Assembly: GCA_965661115.1 (NCBI GenBank)
Contig: CBFICO010000061.1
Location: 1 to 14,337, forward strand
DNA: 14,337 bases
From: UBA6770 sp965661115
GTDB taxonomy: Bacteria > Bacteroidota > Bacteroidia > Flavobacteriales_G > Salibacteraceae
Direction: 5' to 3'
The position numbers and the translations under genes are program-made. The notes under the pieces are model-generated. The model had not been told where the DNA came from. It worked only from the letters and a program-made list of their open reading frames with translations, and did not search any database. Positions 7,492 to 14,175 of the stretch are shown one piece after another (position 1 is the first letter of the stretch; every line of letters starts with the position of its first letter).

Positions 7492-8832
7492 TTTATTCAG
7501 TCTAGAACCGAAGGCTACGAAGATTTTGTTGCAAGTATCCATCGTTTAGATATTGACAAATTGGAAGAGGTTTCTGGAGTGGATAGAAACTTGGTGAAAG
7601 CTGCAGCCACAGCCTATGCAAAAGCAGGTAATGCCATGTCTTTCCACGGATTGGGAGTTACCGAACACTCGCAAGGAACGTTTACCGTTATGCTAATTGC
7701 TCAATTGGCTATGATTACCGGAAACATTGGTAGAAGAGGAGTAGGCGTGAATCCACTTCGCGGTCAAAACAACGTTCAAGGAGCTGCTGATATGGGTGTG
7801 CAGCCGCATCAAGGTGCTGGTTATATGGATGTAAACAATCCAGAAATTATTGGTCAATATTCTAAATTTTATGGCGTTGATGTACCACTTGGCGAAGGTT
7901 TAAAAATTCCCCAAATGTTTGACGCGGCAATCGATGGTAAATTGAAAGCTGCTTGGATTATGGGTGAGGATGTTGCTCAAACCGATCCAAATACCCAGAA
8001 GGTGGTTAAGGCGTTAAAGAATCTTGATTTATTTATCGTTCAGGAGCTGTTTATGACAGAAACCGCCTTGCTTGCCGATGTGGTTTTACCAGGAGCTTCT
8101 TTCTTAGAAAAAGACGGAACATTTACCAATGGTGAAAGAAGAATTCAGCGCGTGCAGCAAGTGGTTCCACCAGTTGGTAACTCAAAGATTGATGGGCAGA
8201 TAATCATTGATGTTATGAATCGAATGGGTTACAAACAGTCCGATTACGATGCTAAAACTATGCTGGAAGAAATCTCTCAAATAGTACCGTTTTTTAAAGG
8301 CGTTAAGTGGGATGAACTTGGCGATAACGGAAAGCAATGGCCAGTTAAAGAAGACGGTTCGGATACGCAGATTTTGCATACCGAAGAGTTTAAAATTGGC
8401 AAAGGAAAATTCAAAGCGTTTGATTGGAGGGAGTCAGAAGAGGTGGAAGCTTTCGGAAAAGAATTCCCTTACATTTTAACCACGGTTCGTGAGCTCGAAC
8501 AATACAATTGCGGAGCAATGACGCGCCGCACAGGCAACGTTGAAATTTTAGGAGAAGATTATTTGGTAATTAATCCTGCCGATGCTGAAGCAAAAGGAAT
8601 AAAGCATGGCGATATGGTTTGCATTATTTCGGATAGAGGTAAAGCTGATGTTAAGGCCAAAGTATCTACTGATGTGAAGCCGGGCGTGTTGAGCTCTACC
8701 TTCCATTTCCCAGAAATTATGCTCAATAACCTAACTTCTGATGTACACGATTCTGAGGCAATGTGTCCAGAGTACAAAGTAGTTTCTGTAGATATTAGAA
8801 AGAGTAAGGGAGCTTTTAAGGAGGTGGTTTAA
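7492..8832 (+). pseudogene. fdhA: Formate dehydrogenase alpha subunit, C-terminal part after the TAG
   Basis: The same frame continues from 7492 with no further stop to TAA at 8830-8832. It encodes the rest of the molybdopterin domain (GMGVTEHSQGT-like GLGVTEHSQGT, RGQNNVQGAADMG, MGEDVAQTDPN, FMTETALLADVVLPG) and the C-terminal dinucleotide-binding beta-barrel (AMTRRTGNVEIL, INPADAEAKGI, KADVKAKVS, PEYKVVSVDI). The first possible start is a TTG at 7561 with no ribosome binding site, and a protein from there would lack the Fe-S and active-site half, so independent translation is unlikely. The conserved motifs show no other damage. This points to a very recent mutation, a read-through product, or a base-call error. 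Joined to 6043-7491 it makes one normal-sized alpha subunit. Confidence 0.85.
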
Positions 8833-8841
8833 TATTTTAAG

Positions 8842-9378
8842 ATGATTGAACGCGAAAGGATTCGCGCACGCGCGGGGGGCTTGGTCAAGCAAAACCCAAG
8901 AGTGAAGGTGAGAGGTAATTATAGTTTTTATTTGGTAGTTATTGGTTTTGTACTACCTGTTTTATTGAGCTTTCGGATTGCAACTAGTATCTCAAATGTC
9001 GAAAAATCAAGTGAGCATGCGGTTGATAGCGTTGTAGTTTCTTATCTGAGCTGGAATCTTAAAACAAGGCGTAGATTGAGTTGCCTTGATGTTAAAGATT
9101 ATAATAATGGTAGAAATGATAAGTTCGTTATCAAAGACGACAAGGTCATTCAAGCTTTGCTGAAAAGTTTGTCTTTAGTAGAATTGACTTTTGTAATGAA
9201 AAAGGAAGAATGTGATATCAGGATGGTACTGGATTTTTACGTTGATGGAGAAATAAAAAAGGAGCTATGTCTTCCAGATAACGGATATGTCTGTAGCGGA
9301 GGAAACTTGTACAAGGGTATTGAATTATATAATCTTATCAATCAAGAAATTCCCCAAACAAAGGCTCCATTTAAGTAA
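8842..9378 (+). CDS. Unrecognised membrane-anchored protein with repeat-derived N-terminus
   Basis: A 178-codon frame starting 9 nt after the formate dehydrogenase stop. I do not recognise the family. After a very basic start (Arg/Lys-rich, residues 3-24) there is one hydrophobic segment (about 28-46), then a soluble domain with alternating hydrophobic/charged strands, four Cys and the pattern CDIRMVLDFYVDGEIKKELC. This suggests a type II anchor with an extracytoplasmic beta-rich domain. Codons 4-14 coincide with a GC-rich hairpin and G-run (8851-8880) unlike the AT-rich surroundings, so the annotated start is doubtful. The true start could be a later GTG/TTG just before the hydrophobic segment, with the repeat lying upstream. 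An inverted relative of that repeat lies right after the stop. It was probably inserted or acquired independently of formate dehydrogenase. Confidence 0.5.
   Translation: MIERERIRARAGGLVKQNPRVKVRGNYSFYLVVIGFVLPVLLSFRIATSISNVEKSSEHAVDSVVVSYLSWNLKTRRRLSCLDVKDYNNGRNDKFVIKDDKVIQALLKSLSLVELTFVMKKEECDIRMVLDFYVDGEIKKELCLPDNGYVCSGGNLYKGIELYNLINQEIPQTKAPFK
8851..8880 (+). repeat. REP-like GC-rich hairpin with G-run (left copy)
   Basis: CGCGAA-AGGA-TTCGCG (8851-8866) is a perfect 6-bp stem with a 4-nt loop. It is followed by CACGCGCGGGGGG (8867-8879), which is strikingly GC-rich in an AT-rich region. The same layout, a 6-bp hairpin next to a GC(n)GCGGGGG tail, occurs inverted at 9398-9424. Both fit REP-type extragenic palindromes. 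Confidence 0.5.
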
Positions 9379-9397
9379 CTGTGGATTTAGTTAATTA

Positions 9398-9424
9398 CCC
9401 CCGCTCCCGCACGATTGCATCGTG
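9398..9424 (-). repeat. REP-like hairpin with C-run (right copy, inverted)
   Basis: Read on the minus strand this is CACGAT-GCA-ATCGTG followed by CGGGAGCGGGGG: a perfect 6-bp stem with a 3-nt loop plus a G-run tail. It matches the layout of 8851-8880 in inverted orientation, and the 16-nt stretch running into the G-runs agrees at about 12 of 16 positions. It lies 19 nt past the stop of the unrecognised gene. Confidence 0.5.
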
Positions 9425-9432
9425 TGGAATAC

Positions 9433-9507
9433 TCAGCTGTGTAGCAGCTGAAATATTGGTTTTAATAGTTTAATCGTTCCGTAGTTTACGTTCCGTGTTT
9501 TACGGAA
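9433..9507. terminator. Hairpin cluster between convergent genes, possible bidirectional terminator
   Basis: The convergent gap 9379-9553 holds no gene. Besides the REP-like hairpin it has TCAGCTG-TGTAG-CAGCTGA-type pairing (7-bp stem, 9433-9451) and TTCCGT-GTTTT-ACGGAA (6-bp stem, 9491-9507). An 8-bp direct repeat CGTTCCGT occurs at 9475-9482 and 9489-9496. Such hairpins between facing genes can end transcription from both sides, but no stem is followed by a strong U-tract. Confidence 0.35.
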
Positions 9508-9553
9508 TTTAAATATTAAATTAACTGGTTTATTGAATTGAATTTTAAAATGA

Positions 9554-10282
9554 TTACTCGCTACCAGCCGAGGGCAAATACAAAGTCATTTCATTCCCAA
9601 GTTCTATTCCATCTAAATGGCCAGCGATTTTATTGTCCTTGGTTTTTATGTGCAAATGCATATTGGTAGTATGATGCGTAAAAATAGCGTGGTGACTATT
9701 GGAGTAAAATCCCAAAACATCAATAGCTACATTTTCTAGACTTCCGTGAGGTCCTGAGGTTATGTGTTTTTCGTGCGAATGTTCAGTGTCACCTTCCTTC
9801 CAATTTATTACGTGCCAGTTGATGGTTGCAGCTTGCCCGCTTAACTTAAAAGGGAAAGGTTCATTGGTATCAATACCATTTTTTTTAGCCGTTTTCTGCA
9901 CAAAAGCTTCTAGGTCTTCATAAGTCGATATTTTATCTGGGATAGGAAAAGCATCCCACTCCTTAACGCTAGAATAGACCAATAAGCTAGCCTTATAATC
10001 AAACGAGTTGCTAATTTGAACTTGGTTATCTTTTGAGTACGAAATAAAAGGTTTACTATCCAGAATTAAGATTTCACCTTTTAGTCCCGCAACGGCACCT
10101 AGTGCGTACAAGTGTTCAGTCTGTTCCAGGTCTTTTACATCAGCTTTTGCTGAAATATCACCTTTGTGCATCATGTTTTTGAGTGCGCCTTTGTAATGCA
10201 CTGCATAGCTTTTTTCTTGATGAGGGACGAAGGCAAATAGAGTAACTGCAAGAACAGACGAAGCAAATATGTTTAGATTCAT
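9554..10282 (-). CDS. Secreted alpha-acetolactate decarboxylase-like protein
   Basis: A 242-residue protein with an N-terminal signal peptide (about residues 1-22). It resembles alpha-acetolactate decarboxylase, which turns acetolactate into acetoin. The zinc motif is present: H209 and H211 in MHLH, then H222 in AGHLDG. The His-x-His-x10-His spacing equals that recalled for the Bacillus brevis enzyme (194/196/207). YALGAVAGLKGEILILD (59-75) matches the early active-site strand. The family's catalytic Arg should lie near NWHVINW (about 155-161), where I see His rather than Arg, so activity or substrate may differ. It carries many extra His residues (HSHEKH, HHAIFTHH). It is downstream of the DUF1801 gene by 16 nt and probably co-transcribed with it. 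The likely location is the periplasm, which is odd for a decarboxylase of central metabolism, although exported forms are known in the family. Confidence 0.7.
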   Translation of the reverse strand: MNLNIFASSVLAVTLFAFVPHQEKSYAVHYKGALKNMMHKGDISAKADVKDLEQTEHLYALGAVAGLKGEILILDSKPFISYSKDNQVQISNSFDYKASLLVYSSVKEWDAFPIPDKISTYEDLEAFVQKTAKKNGIDTNEPFPFKLSGQAATINWHVINWKEGDTEHSHEKHITSGPHGSLENVAIDVLGFYSNSHHAIFTHHTTNMHLHIKTKDNKIAGHLDGIELGNEMTLYLPSAGSE

Positions 10283-10298
10283 TAGAACTAATGTTTTG

Positions 10299-10688
10299 TT
10301 ATTTGTTTAATGCAGTTTTTCGTTCAGCAATTGCAAGCTCAATTAATTCTCGTATTTCTTTACGATTAGCATTCTCAAGCGAATGTATTTTAATATGGCG
10401 CAGACTTTTTCCTGTTCCTTCTAATAAATTGTTATTATCCTCTAATAAGGCTCCTTTGTAAAAACCCAAGTTTATCCATTTTTTGTGCGGCATGAGGTAA
10501 ACATAGCCTTCACTCATTTTTTTAGACCCCACGCCGTAGGTTGCAGCTTTTTCGCCAATTCGAACCACCTCACAAGTATCAGGATCAACGCTTAATATTA
10601 TTTCTTTTAACCTGTTTAGAATTGGGTGGAAGTCGCTACTAGCTATTGCCAGCAGGTCTTCAAAGGTTCCGAATTGTGTGTTGCTCAT
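10299..10688 (-). CDS. DUF1801 domain protein
   Basis: A 129-residue cytosolic protein of the DUF1801 (YdhG-like) family. Supporting signs are the FHPILNRLKEIILSVDPD start region (20-36), GYVYLMPHKKWINLGFYKGA (61-80), and GTGKSLRHIKI (91-101), which is the typical last strand, plus a C-terminal helix. Members are small alpha/beta proteins without a settled function. Some annotations suggest a frataxin-like role in iron handling, but nothing here proves it. The ATG at 10688 is supported by the family N-terminus. The stop is 16 nt before the acetolactate-decarboxylase-like ATG, so the two are probably one transcript. TAACTTAG just before the ATG could be a degenerate promoter box. Confidence 0.85.
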   Translation of the reverse strand: MSNTQFGTFEDLLAIASSDFHPILNRLKEIILSVDPDTCEVVRIGEKAATYGVGSKKMSEGYVYLMPHKKWINLGFYKGALLEDNNNLLEGTGKSLRHIKIHSLENANRKEIRELIELAIAERKTALNK

Positions 10689-10692
10689 GGTG

Positions 10693-10700
10693 CTAAGTTA
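10693..10700 (-). promoter_or_regulatory. Degenerate -7 box before the DUF1801 gene
   Basis: Minus-strand TAACTTAG differs from TAnnTTTG at one position and ends 4 nt before the ATG at 10688. A leaderless or near-leaderless start would resemble the lipoprotein promoter at 4264-4271. No -33 element was identified. Confidence 0.25.
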
Positions 10701-10724
10701 AAAATGATGGATAAGAGGAAATCA

Positions 10725-10862
10725 GTTATATGCAACGGTCTGTATATGAAAAGTAGGCAGTTTTGATACACTTCACTTTCAGTTAATTACAAACTTACAA
10801 ACGAGCCAAAACGCTTAGTTTTTCTACTAATCCGCCTATTTTTTATTTACATTGTTATATGC
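10725..10862. repeat. 138-bp imperfect palindrome bounded by direct 9-bp repeats (attC-like or MITE-like)
   Basis: GTTATATGC occurs at 10725-10733 and again at 10854-10862. Between them the outer arms are inverted relatives: plus-strand AACGGTCTGTATATGAAAAG then TAGGC (10734-10758), against the minus-strand reading of 10834-10853, AATGTAAATAAAAAATAGGC. The pairing weakens toward the middle (10759-10833). The right arm encodes the last residues and the stop of the DUF3050 gene. The central words ACAAACGAGCCAAAACGC and TAATCCGCC look like a dispersed intergenic element I recall from other Bacteroidota contigs (memory, unverified). No recombinase is near. Confidence 0.55.
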
Positions 10863-11633
10863 TGGCTTTTCACGTTGAATTAAATCTGTAATAGCATTCC
10901 AAAGCTCAATTCGTTTTTCTAATGATTGTTTTGCTACAAATAATGTTTCGTTCCATTTTTGTTTGTCATCTTTACATAATTCCTTTATCATCTCTAGGGA
11001 TAATGGCCCGTGTTCATCTCCATCAAGTTCAATATGACGTTCGAGATAATAATTTATTTTACTGTAAAGTTTGTTTTCAGAATCGGAATTTTCAAGTATT
11101 TCAATAAACATATCAGGAATAACATCTTCCCTACCAAAAGTAAATGCAGAAGCTACAAGGTGGGGCTTATTTGCCTCAATAATTGAAAATGAAAATTTTA
11201 CAAAATCAGCGACTCTTTTATCAATATTAACTTCATTTAGAGAATATTCAACCGAATTGCCTAATTCAATGAGCTTAATAAAATTCTTGATTTCATTGGT
11301 ATTTGCATTTACTTGTAGCATTGCATCCAAATACATTTCGAAATGGCTTTTCGGTTTTCCTAATTCATTAATATCACTTTCTTCTCCGTGAACAATTTCG
11401 TTTATAAATCTTGAAAGTATAGGGTTTTTGGGTGGTATCCAAGGTGTTTGAACATTAGTGAAATTTATTTGAAGCTTTTTTAAGAGTGACATAAAATCCC
11501 AAACTGCAAATACGTGACTTTCCATAAAAATTTTTATGTCGTTAATACTTGCCAAATTTTTGTAAAGCTTATGGTTTTTTAATTGATTTCTTAATTCGGA
11601 AATCTCATCTTCAATATATTCTATTTCATTCAT
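10836..11633 (-). CDS. DUF3050 family protein, haem-oxygenase-like fold
   Basis: A 265-residue cytosolic protein of the DUF3050 family. The start is placed at ATG 11633 because the family begins at NEIEYIEDEISELRNQLKNH; a GTG at 11675 would add 14 residues encoded by the upstream hairpin and 9-bp word. Conserved blocks are MESHVFAVWDFMSLLK (37-52), HGEES (82-86), HFEMYLDAM (97-105), KPHLVASAFTFGRED (156-170) and YYLERHIELDGDEHGP (195-210). The Glu/His/Asp set (E38, H40, H97, H158, E198, H199, D204, E207, H208) fits a haem-oxygenase-like diiron oxidase fold, which is an inference because the function is not known. The last residues (AYNNVNKK) and the stop lie in the palindromic element, so the gene end is element-derived. 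It stands alone between two palindromes, like a cassette. Confidence 0.88.
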   Translation of the reverse strand: MNEIEYIEDEISELRNQLKNHKLYKNLASINDIKIFMESHVFAVWDFMSLLKKLQINFTNVQTPWIPPKNPILSRFINEIVHGEESDINELGKPKSHFEMYLDAMLQVNANTNEIKNFIKLIELGNSVEYSLNEVNIDKRVADFVKFSFSIIEANKPHLVASAFTFGREDVIPDMFIEILENSDSENKLYSKINYYLERHIELDGDEHGPLSLEMIKELCKDDKQKWNETLFVAKQSLEKRIELWNAITDLIQREKPAYNNVNKK

Positions 11634-11650
11634 ATCTTGTTTTTTTGCTT

Positions 11651-11659
11651 GCATATAAC
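11651..11659. repeat. Third copy (inverted) of the 9-bp word flanking the DUF3050 gene
   Basis: GCATATAAC lies 17 nt upstream of the DUF3050 ATG and is the exact reverse complement of GTTATATGC at 10854-10862. The gene is therefore framed by a perfect 9-bp inverted repeat about 800 bp apart, inside the two palindromic elements. Confidence 0.6.
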
Positions 11660-11663
11660 GTTT

Positions 11664-11689
11664 GGCTAATGACACTTGTGTTATTAGCC
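11664..11689. repeat. 12-bp-stem hairpin upstream of the DUF3050 gene
   Basis: GGCTAATGACAC (11664-11675) pairs with GTGTTATTAGCC (11678-11689) with only one G-T wobble and a 2-nt centre. It lies between the TonB-receptor gene end and DUF3050. It could be the stem of an attC-like site, a terminator for the receptor gene (no U-tract follows), or a leader structure controlling DUF3050. Confidence 0.6.
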
Positions 11690-11715
11690 TCTTTTATTGT
11701 TTGTTTAATGTATTG

Positions 11716-11735
11716 TTAATCAGTAAGTTGATTAA
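11716..11735. terminator. Small perfect hairpin after the TonB-receptor gene
   Basis: TTAATCA-GTAAGT-TGATTAA is a perfect 7-bp stem with a 6-nt loop, 44 nt past the receptor stop on the minus strand. It is AT-rich and no T-run follows it in the direction of transcription, so terminator function is only possible. Confidence 0.25.
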
Positions 11736-11778
11736 GAGTTATTTAAATCTTCTTCAAATGTAAAGAACAAAGGATTGC

Positions 11779-14151
11779 CTAGTGCCTTTTGCCACCCGTG
11801 TAGCGCATAGCTTCACCTTTACCAAAACTATGACTTAGGCTAAGCACAAAAAATCTTCCGCGGTTAGAAAAACTATAGAGGTAAAAGTTGGGTTGGCTTA
11901 TATAGTTCTCTCTTATGCGAGAGGCAAACACGTCGCGCACTCCAGCGCTAATTACCGTTTTTCCTTCACCGAATTTTTTACGTACGCCAATGTCTAACAC
12001 TGCAAAACCAGAACGTTTTCCTTGTACGGTTAGTACACTAGATTGATAATCACCAGTGAGTTCTAGGGCGATCTTTTTGGGAAGCTTAAACTTAGTTGTC
12101 ATTTGTGTGGACCATTGGTCGCCTGTAAAATCGAAGTTTTGACCCAAATAATCTCCTTGTCGGATAAAATAACCGTAGTTAAAATCGCCATTAATACTAA
12201 ACCACTTAGCTACTTTGTATTTTCCGTTTACTTCCAATCCTGTTTTGTTTCGTTGACCAATGTTTTCGGGTTGCGTTACATTGGCATTGTTCTCAAATAT
12301 CGAAACGCGTTCAATTACGTTGGTGGTGTACAGGTTGTAAATACTGATGTTTAGCGATAGTTTCTTAAAAATGAAAATGGCTGTAGCCTCATAAGAGTCG
12401 GCATATTCGGGTTGGAGTAGTGGGTTTCCTCTTCTGATGTTATAGATGTTTCTGATGTTAAAGAAAGGGTTCAAATCCCATAAACGCGGTCGGTAAATTC
12501 TTCTAGAATAACCTACCTGGAAGGAAATCATTTTACTCAACTTATAAGACGTGTGCAGCGTAGGGAAGAAGTTGGTGTAGTTCTGATTATTGCCTTGATT
12601 TGTGGTTTCAAGCGAGGTAACTAAATCGGTGTTCTCTACTCGTAACCCTAATTTAACTCCCCATTTTTTGCCTTCAAAAGCACCTGTTCCATAAAGGCCT
12701 AAAACCTTTTGGTCGAATTCAAAATTGTTAGTCAAGTTAGGATCGTTTATGAATGAACCATTGCTATCGTTTGCCACAGCAAACTCGTTTCCAACATCGT
12801 TAATTTCGTACAAGCCTCCAGTTTCAATAGTAACTTTTTCTGTAAGTGGATTTTTATAGTCAGCTTTAAAAATAAAGTCTTGCTGAAAAAAGTGCGTTTC
12901 AGTTCGCTGATTTGGGTCGGCGGCAATTCCATCGGTTAATTCATTCTGAAATTCAGATCGCTGATCTTTACCAAAAAATTTACCCAAGGTGCTCAATTGC
13001 AACGTATGTTCCTTGTTGTTTTTAAACTTCTTTTCGTATTGTAAATCGTATCGGTATTTTGGATTTTCGGCTGTAGTAGTTTCCTTACGATTGTACTCAG
13101 AAACCAGCTTACCGCTGGCGTCAAACAAACTGGTTTTAGTTTCAGAAGGTTGTTCTTCATCTTCAAAAGCATAGCGGCCAGATAGCGTAATTACGTTGTA
13201 TTTGTTCAGGTGATAATCTGTTCCTAATGTAATGTTGTAAAAGCGTTCGTTTCGATATTCTATCCCATCCGTAATTACTTTGGAGCCGTTGATTTTATTG
13301 TAATTCACTCCTTCTCGATAAGAAGGCAAAGAGCGATATCCAGCCCCCATTTGGGTAAACAGATTGAATTTTTCGGTACGGCGGTTTAAGCTGATGCCGA
13401 CGCTGTTATTGGCAGGGTAGCCAACATTCACTGAACCTGATCCGTTAAAGCCTTTTTTCTCTTCTTTTTTTAGTACGATGTTTATGATTCCAGAGCTACC
13501 TTCAGCCGCATATTGGGCAGAGGGGTTGGTAATTACTTCAATCCGCTCAATCATATCAGAAGAGATGCTGGCAAGGGCGTTTGCACCTTCGTCAGAAAGC
13601 ACAGAGGGCTTACCATCAATTAGGATTTGCACACCTGTGTTTCCTCTCAAACTTATATTTCCTTCAATATCCACATTAACGGACGGAACGTTATTCAGAA
13701 CGTCCAAAGCGCCTAATCCTCTGCTGCTTATGTCGTCGCCAATGTTAAATACTCGTCTATCCAGTTTAAACTCTACGGTAGATCTATTTTCTTGAACGGT
13801 AAAAGCATCCAAATCTTGGGCTACTGGGGTAAGTTCAATTTTGCCAAGGTTTACCTTGCCGTTTTTTGGGCTGATTTCGGTAATTGATACTTTTTCGTAC
13901 CCCATAAAACTGATTTCAATTCGGAAATTGGTAGATTCAGTTTCTAGTTTAAAGTTACCTTCAATATCGGTCGTAGTGCCTGTTATTGGCTTTTGGTTTT
14001 CGTTAGAAATTACGGCTGCAGTGGCAAATGGAACAGGAGAACCACTCGCTTTATCGACAATGTTTCCAGTAATCGTAGTTTGGCTAATACCGAGCATCGG
14101 CATAGTAAAAACGATACTTAAAATAAGGTAGAAAAAACGCTGAGATTTCAT
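11779..14151 (-). CDS. TonB-dependent-receptor-like outer membrane protein with carboxypeptidase-regulatory domain
   Basis: A 790-residue outer membrane protein. It has a signal peptide (about 1-23, ending MLGIS before QTT), a carboxypeptidase-D-regulatory-like beta-sandwich (25-108, ITGNIVDKASGSPVPFATA and GTTTDIEGNFKLE), a plug domain (about 120-230, with VLNNVPSVNVDIEGNISLRG, VQILIDGKPS, MIERIEVITNPSAQYAAEGS and GIINIVLKK), and a long beta-barrel (235 to about 775) with many YRY/YNL strand patterns. This layout is the Bacteroidota 'outer membrane beta-barrel protein / TonB-dependent receptor' family that takes up siderophores, peptides or other ligands. The ligand cannot be read from the sequence and no SusD partner follows. 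The barrel ends at FVLSLSHSFG, followed by a short basic tail, GEAMRYTGGKRH. The gene appears monocistronic, with a gap of 145 nt to DUF3050 containing two hairpins. Confidence 0.9.
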   Translation of the reverse strand: MKSQRFFYLILSIVFTMPMLGISQTTITGNIVDKASGSPVPFATAAVISNENQKPITGTTTDIEGNFKLETESTNFRIEISFMGYEKVSITEISPKNGKVNLGKIELTPVAQDLDAFTVQENRSTVEFKLDRRVFNIGDDISSRGLGALDVLNNVPSVNVDIEGNISLRGNTGVQILIDGKPSVLSDEGANALASISSDMIERIEVITNPSAQYAAEGSSGIINIVLKKEEKKGFNGSGSVNVGYPANNSVGISLNRRTEKFNLFTQMGAGYRSLPSYREGVNYNKINGSKVITDGIEYRNERFYNITLGTDYHLNKYNVITLSGRYAFEDEEQPSETKTSLFDASGKLVSEYNRKETTTAENPKYRYDLQYEKKFKNNKEHTLQLSTLGKFFGKDQRSEFQNELTDGIAADPNQRTETHFFQQDFIFKADYKNPLTEKVTIETGGLYEINDVGNEFAVANDSNGSFINDPNLTNNFEFDQKVLGLYGTGAFEGKKWGVKLGLRVENTDLVTSLETTNQGNNQNYTNFFPTLHTSYKLSKMISFQVGYSRRIYRPRLWDLNPFFNIRNIYNIRRGNPLLQPEYADSYEATAIFIFKKLSLNISIYNLYTTNVIERVSIFENNANVTQPENIGQRNKTGLEVNGKYKVAKWFSINGDFNYGYFIRQGDYLGQNFDFTGDQWSTQMTTKFKLPKKIALELTGDYQSSVLTVQGKRSGFAVLDIGVRKKFGEGKTVISAGVRDVFASRIRENYISQPNFYLYSFSNRGRFFVLSLSHSFGKGEAMRYTGGKRH

Positions 14152-14167
14152 TTTGCCAATTCGGCGG

Positions 14168-14175
14168 CAAATATC
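14168..14175 (-). promoter_or_regulatory. Degenerate -7 box before the TonB-receptor gene
   Basis: Minus-strand GATATTTG is one mismatch from TAnnTTTG and lies 16 nt before the ATG at 14151. No -33 element is evident at the usual distance. The remaining sequence to the right edge (to 14337) is AT-rich and shows no gene or clear repeat. Confidence 0.25.

Noticed and set aside
7561..8832. The C-terminal half as an independent gene starting at TTG 7561
   Set aside because: There is no ribosome binding site or promoter. The start would lie inside a conserved helix, and conserved residues continue upstream to the TAG.
9398..9515. CRISPR array in the hairpin-rich gap
   Set aside because: The stems differ from each other, there are no regularly spaced identical repeats of CRISPR length, and no cas gene is near.
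10725..10862. Classical integron attC site
   Set aside because: The boundary words do not obey GTTRRRY/RYYYAAC strictly, the 9-bp words at its ends are direct rather than inverted, and no integrase is in the window. Kept only as 'attC-like'.
11634..11675. GTG at 11675 as the DUF3050 start
   Set aside because: It lies within the strong hairpin and the extra 14 residues are translated repeat. The family's usual start matches the ATG at 11633.
13841..14131. Open frames on the plus strand opposite the TonB-receptor gene, and similar antisense frames elsewhere
   Set aside because: They lie fully inside strongly supported genes on the other strand, have no recognisable domains, and reflect codon bias of the real gene.
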